Positions 8,846 to 18,894 of a DNA stretch of 25,137 nt are shown here, piece after piece. The position numbers were made by a program, and so were the translations under genes. The stretch lies in NCBI GenBank assembly GCA_004802725.1, contig SGPM01000326.1:5173-30309 (forward strand), read 5' to 3'. The notes beneath the pieces are model-generated. The model saw nothing but the letters and a program-made list of their open reading frames with translations. It was not told where the DNA came from and ran no database searches. The stretch comes from Antrodiella citrinella. Taxonomy: Eukaryota; Basidiomycota; Agaricomycetes; Polyporales; Steccherinaceae. The first letter of the stretch is position 1. Each line of letters starts with the position of its first letter.

Positions 8846-11095
8846 TCAGACAAAATCGGCTTGTTTCAGATGGTCCCGGAGAATACTATCCCGCACTTGA
8901 ACAGAATGTCAGATTGTAAAGTAGGGAAGAGGGGCACTAAATGGCACGTACTGTAGAGTAGCGTCGTAGCAGTCGCTTTTTGGTCCTAATGCCGATCATG
9001 TACAATCAATTACATTTGTAAAGCAACAAAAACCTAAGATACACACGATGACAGAAGTGACGAAGCCGTAGAAAGGTCGGGCTTCAGGCAAGTGTTCGCG
9101 TAGTTGTCCCTTGAACTGGTTCCGCAGGTCTACGAAAAAGAGCATACGTCAGAATAGCATCATGCAGAGACGAATAATACAGCAATAGACTCACATCGAG
9201 TGAATTCTCTTGCCGAATTCTCGCGTTCTCCATAACTGGTCATGTAGTCCTTGACGACGGCCCCGTGCTTGATCTTCCGAGAAAGCAGATCATACTTGTT
9301 CATGAAGACTGAAAGATTGCGTCAGTTTGCCGTTTATTCATGTCAACAGTTCCAACCACATGATACTTACGGATGATGGCACAATTTGCAAGCAGCTTTG
9401 ACGAGACGATTGACCGCCAGAGAATGAAGGAATCTTGCAGCCTATTGATCTTAGGATCTTCTGCGAGTTGCTCGTCGAAACATGAGATGGGAGCGAGGAA
9501 CAGAATCACATGAGCGTCGTCAAAGTATGGAAGCCATGCCCAACGCTAAATGGAACAAAACGTTTTGTCAGGATCTTGAATAGTACTCATCAGACCAGCG
9601 GAACTTACAGATGTCCGAGAGCCGCCAACATCGTACACAATCCATTCCGTCCCGTACTCGACTTGCAGAGGGAGAGAAGACATGAGGTCAGTATGTGTAC
9701 CAACATGGACTGCAGTCACCATACCGAGGAACGGAGAGAGATGAACGATACAAAACCAACACGAGAGAGAGATGCGACAGAAGCCGTAAATAAGACTCAC
9801 AATCGGCAGAGTTCTCAAACGTGATACGATGCTCTTGGACACCCGATGTGCGTAAACGCGCCCGAAGGACGTCGTTGTCAGAGGGCCCATACCCGGTCCT
9901 CGCTATCATGTCCACATGATCCAGATAGCTGAAACAGACCACAATGAACACCTCAACAAAAGGGAACTGGCGGACAAACTCACTAGGTAGCTGAATCCTG
10001 CAGTTTGATTTGTTTCCGACGCAGCAACTCTCGAACCAACGTGTCTTGCCACAACGCCTGGATATCCTCTCTGCAACCTGCAATCACCTCAGTGACAGAA
10101 TCCAGATCAGAATGCTGCGCAAGGCGGGGAGAAGACCCTCGGGACCGATTTCCCACAGCGTTCTTCCATGTCGACTTCACAGTAAACTCTTGTGGACGTC
10201 GCCGAGGGGAGCTAGGTGGTGACGTGACAGAGACAGTATCGAAAGGTGTGGCCATATTGCCTATGTTCTCCGAGAAGCGTGCATCATCCGCATTGATCTC
10301 CTCACTTCCCGATCCAAGGAAAGCCATGAGGTCTGTTTCGATGCTGCGTAGAGGCGCAAGACTTAGTCTGAGGACGGAATGTGTACTCGTGAACGGCAAA
10401 AGAGCAGGCGGAGCGTGGGATTCCGAGCTCCGCTGCGTATGTGAATGGGAAGAAGCTGTCTTCTTGTCCTCTTCCGCATCGTCGCTATCATCCGCATCGT
10501 CGGCATCCCCGCCAAGGGCGATGGTTGAGAATGGGGGAGAGGATGGTTTACTGGTGATACCACCAGATCCGCCAACTCCGCGGGACGGCGGACGCATACT
10601 CGCTCCCACCGCCATTTCGGTAGCGAGCGTGTCCAAAATGGTGTTAACCGCCCTGACGAGGTTGAGCTGAATGACGGCGCGCCAGGACATTCGTTCGGTC
10701 TGCCACGCCTTGGGAGCAAACGTCATCTGAAAGTCTGCAGAATCACGGTCAACGTTCCTGGTGTCTTCCCGATTGTCAATGTTCTCACTTACTTTTCAAC
10801 GTTGTCGACTTCCCTGTTGTGAGAACAAGACATTACGAACATCGAAGAGAAGATGTGTGAGGATATGAGCGAAGGACGCACCACTCTCGCTCTGCCCAAG
10901 CAGCAACAATTTTGTCGCATCCTTCCTCTTCTTCATTGCGGCCCGCTCCGCCCTGATCCCCTCGTCGATCTGATCGCTCACGCGCTTGGCCTCCGCTTCC
11001 ATGCTGAGACGCGCGTCGCGCTGCTGGAGGGTCTCGTCGGGCGGCGGCTTCAGCAGGACGGAGATGGGGTCTTCAACCTCGGATGAAAACCTCAT
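8846..11095 (-). CDS. Divergent G-protein alpha subunit with long helical-domain insert
   Basis: Ten exons: 11095-10882, 10813-10793 (21-nt microexon), 10734-9984, 9928-9801, 9661-9609, 9545-9371, 9308-9195, 9129-9047, 8985-8952 and 8895-8846; all junctions are GT-AG and in frame. The 540-residue product shows the G alpha landmarks in order: P-loop LLLLGQSESGKST (about 63-75), switch I DVLRARLRT (about 348-356), switch II DVGGSR (381-386), FLAPISCFDE, MNKYD (the NKxD guanine motif, 450-453), KATATT (TCAT-like, about 516-521), and the C-terminal helix SILRDHLKQADFV. The nucleotide-binding loops are kept. The switch II glutamine needed for GTP hydrolysis is serine (385), the P-loop GAGES is GQSES, and position 2 is Arg, so no N-myristoylation glycine. 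An acidic Ser/Pro-rich insert fills about residues 110-300. Such divergent paralogues are known in Agaricomycetes beside canonical G alphas. Expected at the plasma membrane with receptors; slow or absent GTPase activity is inferred. Confidence 0.92.
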
Positions 11096-11787
11096 CGTCG
11101 TGGCAGGGGTGTGGTGGAGGGAGAACAAAGGTCAAAGGTAGGCGGGGAGAGCGGTCCTGTGAACGCAGGAGCATGAGAGAAGGTCGCTATAAAAGAGGCT
11201 GAAACTGATCTAAGAAGTAGATCCCAGCACACCAACTGTATAGGGTCCAGAACAGATGGAGAAGGAGAAGAAGCAGGGTACCGCACCGAAATTACACAGA
11301 GTGTCAATGTCCTCTTGTGTCCGTGTCAAGGGTAGCGACGTCCGCTGCGAACTTCGTGATACTGTATCCGGGGGGGCTAGAGGTGGCTTGTGAAGGACTT
11401 GGATGACATGCAAAGAGGATGTTGTGGAGAAATTGAGACTAGCGAGCGGACTATAAAAGGCTCTCAGGGTCGCGTGAATATGTAGTTAAGGATTGGGCTC
11501 ACTGTTGTCATCAATGCCTGCGGGACATCGGAAGGACGGAGGTCATCGGTGGTGAGTTCAAAGTTCAAAGTTCATTCTCCTCCTCCGAAGTCTCCAGTCA
11601 TCGGATAGAGTTGTGTGATCCTAACGAGTGATTGAACATGTTTCAAGGTTGGTGACAGATAGGACTGTCTTCCGACCGTGATATAATCATGACAAACTCA
11701 CCTGTCGTCTATAAGTTCGGGGATCTTTCGCAAGGCACAATCGCAAATATTCCGCCGTGTACCATGAAGGGAATAAGCAAACCCATA
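11096..11787. promoter_or_regulatory. Upstream flank of the G alpha gene, no gene seen
   Basis: This holds the G alpha promoter, read on the minus strand. On the plus strand there are two good TATA-like sequences (CTATAAAAG at 11187 and 11451), each followed by AT-poor sequence without a long open frame. A short direct repeat (agttcaaag twice, about 11553-11571) is present. I see no coding gene between the TATA-like sites and the miniature element at 11788; a non-coding transcript cannot be judged from sequence. Confidence 0.3.
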
Positions 11788-11941
11788 CTATATCTCACGG
11801 GATGTTCGGATCCCCCACATGTTCGAATCCTCAGCCAAAATTTAGACGCTAATTGCGTTTAGCGAGGTTTCACGGCTCCTGATTGGCCGAGGAGGACATT
11901 CGTCGAAGTTGTGGGGGATCCGAACATCCCGTGAGATATAG
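11788..11941. mobile_element. Miniature inverted-repeat element (MITE), 154 bp, TA target duplication
   Basis: Positions 11788-11818 and 11911-11941 are a perfect 31-bp terminal inverted repeat beginning ctatatctcacgg. Both outer ends are flanked by TA (11786-11787 and 11942-11943), the target duplication expected of Tc1/mariner-type elements. There is no coding capacity, so movement would depend on a transposase elsewhere. A diverged copy in the opposite internal orientation lies at 12152-12295. Confidence 0.85.
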
Positions 11942-11943
11942 TA

Positions 11944-12149
11944 TCAGTGTTGCGGTCGAGTTCAGCGGGATCTCTGTTGAAGAAAAAGACTGGGGAACGT
12001 CGCACAAGCGAGGTCCTGCCTGATGCAATGATGCTGGAAATCAAGCGACACGGCCTAAGTACGTGTTTGTTTGGCCCTGTAGAGCTCCCGCCGGCGAGCA
12101 ACAACAAGGGCGTAATGCAAGGCTCGTTGTTCCTGCGATTCATTTATAA
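11944..12149. other. Spacer between the two miniature elements
   Basis: About 206 bp of ordinary-looking sequence. Short frames exist on both strands but carry no recognisable domain. It is not part of either inverted repeat. Confidence 0.4.
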
Positions 12150-12151
12150 TA

Positions 12152-12295
12152 CTATATCTCACGGTATCTTCGGAACCACCACAAGTTGGTAAAATGGGCT
12201 CCTAAGCCAATGAGGAGCCAGGATTCTCGATCAGCGCTTGAATTTTGGCTGGGGATCCGAACTTCTGGTGGTTACGAAGATACGATGGGATATAG
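12152..12295. mobile_element. Second copy of the same MITE family, 144 bp, diverged ends
   Basis: The left end (ctatatctcacggtatcttc) pairs with the right end with about five mismatches over 34 bp, and TA lies on both sides (12150-12151 and 12296-12297). The interior matches the reverse complement of the first element: blocks such as ggctcctaagccaat and aattttggctggggat align with ggccaatcaggagcc and aattttggctgaggat there. More terminal mismatches than in the first copy suggest an older insertion. Confidence 0.8.
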
Positions 12296-12297
12296 TA

Positions 12298-12730
12298 AAG
12301 GCAGGTGTATTCTAGATCTAATTTCTAATCTCAATCGTTGGCGTATACAGTCGTACGAGGGAAAGAAATACATGAGGATTGAGAACAGTTGCATACATGG
12401 ATGGACGGGATACGCACGACAGAATACAGCCATCGGCTGAAGTATTAAGGGGAAACTCTAGACCCAAGGCAAGGAGAGAAAACATCCTTCGAAAAGAAGG
12501 GGGTGCAATGCCAACAACAGGCAAAGAGAGAAAGAAGTAAACAAGAATTGTCAGGCTTCGGTTTCGAATTCGAAGGCGGATATGAAACGAAAGAAAAGCC
12601 CCAATCCGCCACACACCGTGGGGCCTGCACGCGTGGGCAGGATGGACGAACCAGACAGGTAACGAAATGAAAACAGAAGAGGAAAAGGAGTCTATCGTCA
12701 TGAGAGATGGAAAAACATACCTCGCAGAGG
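12298..12730. other. 3' flank of the unrecognised gene at 12731-14133
   Basis: Purine-rich on the plus strand. Minus-strand frames here are not supported by any family resemblance and are probably the 3' UTR and flank of the neighbouring minus-strand gene. No repeat or RNA gene seen. Confidence 0.35.
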
Positions 12731-14133
12731 TCACGACATAGGAGGGACGGACAGCACATGCTGGGTCACCTTGTGGGTCACCTCTACCCACACCCACATC
12801 TCTCCGTCCGAATCGCTGCTGCTCGGCACGAGTCGTGTTAACTTCTCCACAACCGACTTCCGCACCTGGGCGAAGGACTTCTGTCTACGAAGTTGGGGTG
12901 CTGGATGAGGCCGTGGAGAGGGAGAGGATACGTGATTATACTCGTGTCGCGCAAGAACTTCTTCTGGACTGGCGGGTTCGTGTATGGTAGACTCGTCGGA
13001 GTTGGAATGGGTAGGGGATGTACGTGCGTGTGCGGGTGGACAACGACGCAACTTCTTCAGTCGACGACGGAACTCATGGGGTGAGTTCGGCGAGATACCT
13101 TCGAGAAACTCAAAGGCGTCAAGGGTCGGGGTTCTCCAGGTGTCGGAGCCGTCGTGTGCTTCATTGCGTGTAGGTGGGAATCTGAGAGAGGTGGAGTCTA
13201 GGCCCGCGTCAGGTGATGGCGTTGCTGGACAGGAACGAGAATATGGTAGCTGTGTGGAAGGGCCCACGGACGGAGTTGAGACATGCACAAAGGGAGAAGT
13301 AGATGCAGTCGTGACTGAGAAGGTGGATTTCTGTGAAAGGAAGAAATAAGCATGGTGTATACTATTCATGTCGCTGAGCTGAAAATGGAAATAGAGAACA
13401 ATCATACCAAGTTTAGATTCACGAGTAGAGGAGCAGTGTAAAAGCTAGTTCCCGTCAAACAAGCATCCTCAAAGAATCTCTCGTCATCGCGTTCCGCGTG
13501 ATGGTCGTCTAAATCCGACGACGCACATCGGCGCAAGCGGAACATCCGACCATCAAAGGGGGTCCTCGCCGCTGAAAGAAGCTTACTGCCAATATCGCGG
13601 AGGTGTGACCACTCGATCTGAGGCTGATCTGAGTTCTCGGTGCCATGACCAGCGGTTGCATCTCCTGACGAGTGAGGTGATTCTTCCCCGTTAACAACTC
13701 GGAGACGTCCTTGTGGACGCTCAACTCGGATCGCCTGGGGACGCGACTTCCCTGCGCGATGCCCGTACGGTCCAAAAGCCACCGACCCTGTTCCAGACTC
13801 CGTCGCCTCGCATACGAACGTAACGGGAATCCCCGTACTCTGATCCAACGTCAACGAAACTGAGTCCGGCATCGTCCCCAATGCATACGCGAATCTATCA
13901 ATAGTGAGCACCTGCGATTGGTCGTCATACGCTTCTCTTGGTGCGTAAGAGTCTTGAGAGTATTTGGAAGAGGTGGTAGCAGACGAGGAAGAGTACCCAG
14001 AATCACAGGACTCTACGTCCAAAAGACTGCCGCCGGAGAAGGTGATGATGCCGTCCTTGGGATCGTACATGGCGGCAAAGGTGAGTGCTGTCTGTGGAGG
14101 GATGATCTCGGACCAACGATGTGTGTCTTCCAT
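12731..14133 (-). CDS. Hypothetical protein, Ser/Pro-rich, unrecognised
   Basis: Exon 1 14133-13408 (242 codons) and exon 2 13330-12731 are joined in phase 0 by a 77-nt intron (GTATGA to TTTCACAG), giving about 441 residues. I do not recognise the family. The N-terminus (MEDTHRWSEIIPPQTALTF) leads into a region that may fold (MYDPKDGIITFSGGSLLD, then QVLTIDRFAYALGTMPDSVS and LDQSTGIPVTFVCEA). Later parts are low complexity. A basic stretch near the middle of exon 2 (FRRRLKKLRRC) and a C-terminal segment (SVVEKLTRLVPSSSD, GEMWVWVEVTHKVTQ) look less random. No signal peptide or membrane segment is evident. The internal ATG at 14133 is chosen over the upstream one at 14259 because the region before it has intron-like features and no domain. 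Codon usage and the clean intron support a real gene. Confidence 0.6.
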
Positions 14134-15115
14134 GATGATAGACAAAAATCTACGAACCGTCAGCGATCGCGTTGCAATGATAGCAGACGATGACCAACTC
14201 ACCTCAACAACTCTGTTCGACAAAAAGCGTTGAAAGGATCGATGGAAAGGATAGATCAAGGAGATGAACGAAGATGGGTATCGCTGAACTGGAGACGGGG
14301 ATGTCGCGTACGCCTGCGTACGCAGGGTAGTCCTCGAGGGGAAAAGGACTAAAATCCACGGATCGGGGACTTTAAAGTGTTCCTTTCATTCTTCACCTCA
14401 TGTCCCATCGTATCGTCCACCAGTCAGCAGAGGTGTATTGCGTAACTTCAAACCTTCGCTGGCCAGCCCTATCGCATCAAACTCCGTGAGGGTGGGAGAA
14501 TAGAGCAGCCTCATTCCAAATGCATGTCAAGCTATAGCCTGTGTCAAGCATGGGTTCAGAACAGACATTGCAGGGCAGTACGTCAGTCTGAGTGCTGGTC
14601 GTCATTGCTACCGTGGCGTGATCAACACGGACCCCTCCGTGTTCTTTGATTGGGAAGCACCCAGACGACAACGTTGATGAGCGATATCCAAAGAAGGAGC
14701 AGGCAGAGACTGTAGTGAGGCGCTGTGAGAGGAATTATGGGGAGAGACGTCGTAAGTATTTCATAGAAGATGTCTTCAGCTCAGGGCTGTTTGCAAACCC
14801 GGTGAGAAAAGGCGTGGACGACGGGGAGGGTGGTGAGGAGGGCACCTCGGACATGACTGTGAGCAGACCATGGCCTCACGACGGGGTCTGATGAAGGAAA
14901 AGGTCGCTCGATGCCCTGGACTCGGATCCTCTGTCATTGTCAACAAGAAGTTGAACAAGTCAAGTCGTGTGGCGGGCGTTCAGTATGGCAGCGGCAAATG
15001 CCGACACGCTGATACACACTGCTTTGCTCACTGTCGTCGACAGTGAGCACACTCCTCTCTTCGCCGTCGCCAGCAGCGAATAGCGATCACACCAACACGC
15101 ACCTTCTCTCTCCGC
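14134..15115. promoter_or_regulatory. Divergent intergenic region between the hypothetical gene and Vps74
   Basis: About 980 bp that must hold both promoters. A perfect palindrome ctgcgtacgcag lies near 14313 and a TTTAAA at about 14371. Short frames at 14477-14958 on both strands have no recognised domain. The last 60 bases before the Vps74 ATG are pyrimidine-rich (ccttctctctccgc), as often seen at fungal starts. Confidence 0.3.
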
Positions 15116-16612
15116 ATGTCTTCAGCAAGCCAGCTCTCCCGGCGACGCGTCGGGCCTTCTGCCTCACAAGATCCCGACGATAATTGGGAGCAGAACGGAC
15201 ATTCAGCGACACCAAGCACCTCTTCCCTGAACGCCTCACCGTCGGCATCGCATGCGGGTACTGCGTTTCAGGGTGGCTCTAAGATTGCCTACGATCCGAG
15301 GGACCTAGAACGAGAGGACGAGGACAATCGTCAAGGCGGGAAGGCGCCTAGGTTGACGATAATGGAGGAGGTCCTCCTGCTGGGTTTGAAGGACAAGCAG
15401 GTGTGTCTTCGTGTGTTTTCGTTTCTCTTGATTGAAGTATCGCCATGCGTGCTGCAGCCAGTGTGCTGCATTCTCTGAACCAGTGCCAGTATCAAAGTCT
15501 GATGTCGCTGTCCTATGCATGCTGGCACCCCTTCCCCGGTCTCTGTCCAGTTTTTGAAGTGCCCATGTTGCGTGCAATCACCATGCACAGTCATTTTCGG
15601 TGCAGATTTCCAAATCATATATCAATACACCCGTGTCCGCACCTGAGCTAACCTCCGCTCCACTCCTTCCCAGGGCTATCTCTCATTCTGGAACGACAAC
15701 ATCTCATATGCACTGCGAGGGTGCATTCTTATCGAACTCGCCTTGCGACGACGGATAGCACTCGTGCGTGATCCCAATCGACGGCAATTACCTCTATCAG
15801 AACGCGTGCTGGAGGTCATAGATGACAGAGGGACGGGAGAGACGCTTTTGGATGAGGCGTTGAAGATGATGAAGTCGCAGGAGAGTGTTGGAGAGAAGAT
15901 GGCAGTGAACACATGGATCGATCTACTCAGTGGTGAGTGACATCCTCTTCCTCGCCGGAGCGCTGTCTGAAGAAGCATCAACGCAGGGGAGACATGGAAC
16001 GTTATGAAGATCGGTTTCCAACTAAAACAAGTACGAGAACGTCTCGCAAAAGGGCTCGTGGACAAGGGCGTACTGCGGACCGAAAAACGCAACTTTCTCT
16101 TGTTCGACATGGCCACCCACCCCGTTGCGGACATGCGCATCAAAGAGAGCATTATCACCCGCGTCGTCACTCTGCTCACCTCGAGCACATCCGCGGTACC
16201 ACCACAAGCGTTGGACAAGGAGGGGACGCAGGCAAGGGCAATGCGCGCCGTGTGTCTGGCAAGCGCGGCATACGCTGCCAGCGTACTGGATAACGCGTTC
16301 GGGAGACTGACGTATGAGGAGCGGGAGGCGGCGTTCCAGCGGTGCGACGACATGTTGGCAGAGTTTGCATGCTGGCCATTCAGTTCGGCCTCGTCGAGTG
16401 GAGGAACGACCGGTGGCGCAGCGGCAGCGTCGGTACAGCGGAAGCGGGAAGCGAACAGAATCGCAGCAGGGAGCTCGGGGGCTACTGGCAGGGAGGCAGT
16501 GTTAGGACTTGTCCAGGAGGTCAAGAAGGAGATGCTAGCGGATGAGGATCTTGGGTTCGAGCTAGTGGCAGGTGTGCTAGAGGTCCTTTCCAAACTGGAT
16601 TCGCTGCTCTGA
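15116..16612 (+). CDS. VPS74: Golgi phosphoprotein 3 homologue (GPP34 family), PI4P-binding glycosyltransferase sorting factor
   Basis: Exons 15116-15400, 15674-15932 and 15987-16612; introns of 273 and 54 nt, phases 0 and 1; 389 residues (yeast Vps74 is 345). After a low-complexity N-terminus of about 70 residues the GPP34 domain runs to the end: [54 protein letters not shown], the hairpin [20 protein letters not shown], and [13 protein letters not shown]. Trp101 and Arg110 have the spacing of the human GOLPH3 phosphatidylinositol-4-phosphate pocket residues W81 and R90. The family binds PI4P on trans-Golgi membranes and keeps glycosyltransferases in the Golgi with COPI. A Ser/Gly/Ala-rich loop (about 290-330) interrupts the C-terminal part. 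Homology is unmistakable; the start is the first ATG before the frame and the family core is complete. Confidence 0.95.
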
Positions 16613-17215
16613 GCATGCCACTATGTACGTTCTCATACTTCGTCGCTTTCACATCTTGACATACATCCGCTGTTATCGCATACCTATATACGCCCAGAAC
16701 TGAGCCCTGCATTCATCGTCCTTGCTAGACCCATCCCTCGTTCTCAAGTCAGCTCAAGTTTCATCCCATAGCCTAGTCACTTGCCTTCTGGACGCGTTTT
16801 CCTGTACTGTTTTGTTTTGCTACTTATGATATGCCTTGGTTGCCTCGGATCTATATATCCTTCGGACGTGGGTAGGTGGCAGACGTTTATAAGTACAAGA
16901 CGACACATGAATGATTCAATTTGGAGACAGAATGCAGTTACCAAGTGGACCGAAAGAGGCCTCCTAACGGAACTTGAGAGCAATCGTTTCGGGTTCTACG
17001 TATACATATACAGCCGATATACAGTACTGTACCAATATCAATACATTCAAATTCAACTGCGTGCAACAGACTCTTCGTTTCGGTCACTGACACCGAAGTT
17101 GGAGCGAATAGGACGTCCTAAGATAAGACACAGGTAATGGCAGGTTCAAAGCCTATTCAAATCAGACACTTGCGCATAAGCTATACCGGGATGAGGTACT
17201 CACTAAGTGCGATTG
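16613..17215. other. Intergenic, 3' flank of Vps74
   Basis: AT-rich sequence with T-rich and poly(TA) stretches (for example around 17000-17050), fitting a 3' UTR and terminator. The open frame at 16781-17137 has no recognisable domain. No repeats or RNA genes recognised. Confidence 0.35.
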
Positions 17216-18450
17216 CTAAGGCTCAAGCAAAATGATATAGTATGCGAAGAACTCCTCGGGTATGAGCTCTTGGACGTGGTCCCAGTAAGCCGTCGTGTCT
17301 GTAGTGATATTGCAAGCAATATCGACGCTATTGCGCGATGTGAGGGTATCAAGAGCAGGCCGCTGCCAGTTTAAGTCCGGCACCACGTCGAAGTTGCAGG
17401 AGCCATTCATGCATTTAGGAATCCAGACGTCTAGATCGAGGGTGAGCTTAGTCAGGCTCCGAGGGACGTGTATGATGCAGTCGATGAGTATGTCAGGACG
17501 TTCGGATCCAGATGGTCATGGGCCCGGGGGCGGTAGCTTTAAGGTGCAAGTGAGAGTTTGGTGAATGGCGAGAGTTTTGGGGTCTAGATGTGTCAGTGGA
17601 GAAGATGTCAACGAGAAAACGACTCCAGAGACGATAGGCACATACATTGATTTGGTAAGGGGAAAGCTTCAATTCACGAAGATTGGACGCAAACCCCTTC
17701 AGAAGAGTGTCCAGCTTGCCGTCTATTGCAAGACTCTCGACGTGTATACTCGCGAGAAGTTCCAGCATGAGAGTGTCGCGCCATGTCGCCGCATCGCTAC
17801 GGCTGAAGAGTAATTTCTTCACCGTTGTCTTGTCGGACAGTATGTGCTGCCATGTTTGCGCAATTGTTCGAGTCTGATCCCTAGGGCGAAGGCAGGACCG
17901 ACGTGACGACGAGTAAACCGATAGAGTGAAAGAGATTGAGAACACTTAGCAGATGGCAGTGCGTTTTCTCGACGAGTCGTCCGGCGTTCTAGAAAAAGAC
18001 TGGAATTTGACCCGGTACAGAAAGAGGCTCATCCAACGATGTTGTCGATGATAACTTCACCGCTGCGAAGCGTGATGTATCTCAAGCTGATTGTGCTGAG
18101 AGATGTCAGCTTGGATAAAACGAGCCGTATATTGTCTTCCCCTGAGCACCGGCGACGGCTCCAGATAGTCTAAGCCCCTCAACTGCAATTTTTTGATACA
18201 GTAACCGGATGGGCGATGCAGACGAGCATGACCGAATGAAGTCAATGAATGCCTCGGGATGTACATGTCCTCGTCCGGGTTGCATGCGAATAGAGATGTC
18301 TATCGAATGAAAAAGATACCTTTGAGAGGTTATGAGGGTGTGGCGACTCAGGGTGCATGATATGAGGGACCGGTTGATGAGATAACTGAATATGGCGTCG
18401 TAAATCTCTAATGGTATCTGGGACCAGACGGAAGTATCTTGGAAGTATCC
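17216..18450 (-). pseudogene. Decayed F-box/LRR gene
   Basis: An F-box is readable from about 18430 with no nearby in-frame ATG: WSQIPLEIYDAIFSYLINRS, then SCTLSRHTLITSQRYLFHSI and, further on, EAFIDFIRSCSSASPIRLL. That frame ends at TGA 18108-18106. Repeat-like sequence continues in another frame (LVLSKLTSLSTISLRYITL) to a TGA at 18031-18029. A third part (TWRDTLMLELLASIHVESLA, NLRELKLSPYQI) occupies 17880-17650. The C-terminal part (RPDILIDCIIHVPRSLTKLT, ending EFFAYYIILLEP at TAG 17218-17216) is preceded in frame by a TGA at 17518-17516. Some frame changes could be introns, but the one near 18140 leaves no room for one. I read this as a decaying member of an F-box family different from the one at 4.3-8.2 kb. 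Original role presumably SCF substrate recognition. Confidence 0.65.
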
Positions 18451-18494
18451 TAATCAAAAGTCAATGTACGGGGTACACGTACAAATCGCCTCAC

Positions 18495-18776
18495 TCACGG
18501 TGTGATCATGAAGCGTGTCGGTGTTGCACTGCCTTTTGAGTTGCAGTGCGTGAAACAAATCTTGGATGATGCCGCAACATGAGCATGAACATCATGTATA
18601 TCACAGAATAACAGACTTACCAACGTAGGCTCACAGGACCTCAAGTTCAAGTTCAAGTTGAGCAACGACTCTATGATCGATTGCGTGGGGCGTTCAAGTT
18701 CAAACAACGTGCTAGCAGAGAAGCGCCAACGTGGCAACAAAGCCGAGAAAGTCGGATTCCTGAATCTCCTCCCCAT
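18495..18776 (-). other. Open frame of unknown status upstream of the F-box relic
   Basis: A 93-codon frame starting MGRRFRNPTFSALLP, with an internal LNLNLNL from three tandem ttcaag hexamers at about 18642-18660 and a good donor (GTAAGT) after SCEPTL. It could be a 5' exon of the decayed F-box gene, but the splice to the F-box frame does not keep phase in any way I could find. I do not recognise the peptide. Confidence 0.25.
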
Positions 18777-18894
18777 TTGATCACGACGCTCAAGTTCATT
18801 GGCAGAGACTCCTAGAGACTCTCACTACTCTCATTCTCACTACTATGGTGTCGTGCGGCACGTCTCATCCCTTGTAATAAAGCTGTAAAATCAG

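Noticed and set aside
10005..10670. 221-codon plus-strand open frame opposite G alpha exon 3
   Set aside because: The minus frame continues into unmistakable G alpha motifs; the plus frame has no family resemblance and is a shadow of the biased insert.
11811..11836. tRNA B-box-like sequence (gttcgaatcc) in the first MITE
   Set aside because: No A-box, cloverleaf or acceptor stem can be built around it; it is part of the element's sub-terminal sequence.
11788..12295. One larger composite transposon bounded by the outer ends
   Set aside because: Each pair of ends closes perfectly or nearly so on itself with its own TA duplication, and the spacer has no transposase.
16781..17137. 118-codon plus-strand frame after Vps74
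   Set aside because: AT-rich, no domain, and no promoter or splice features; more likely 3' flank.
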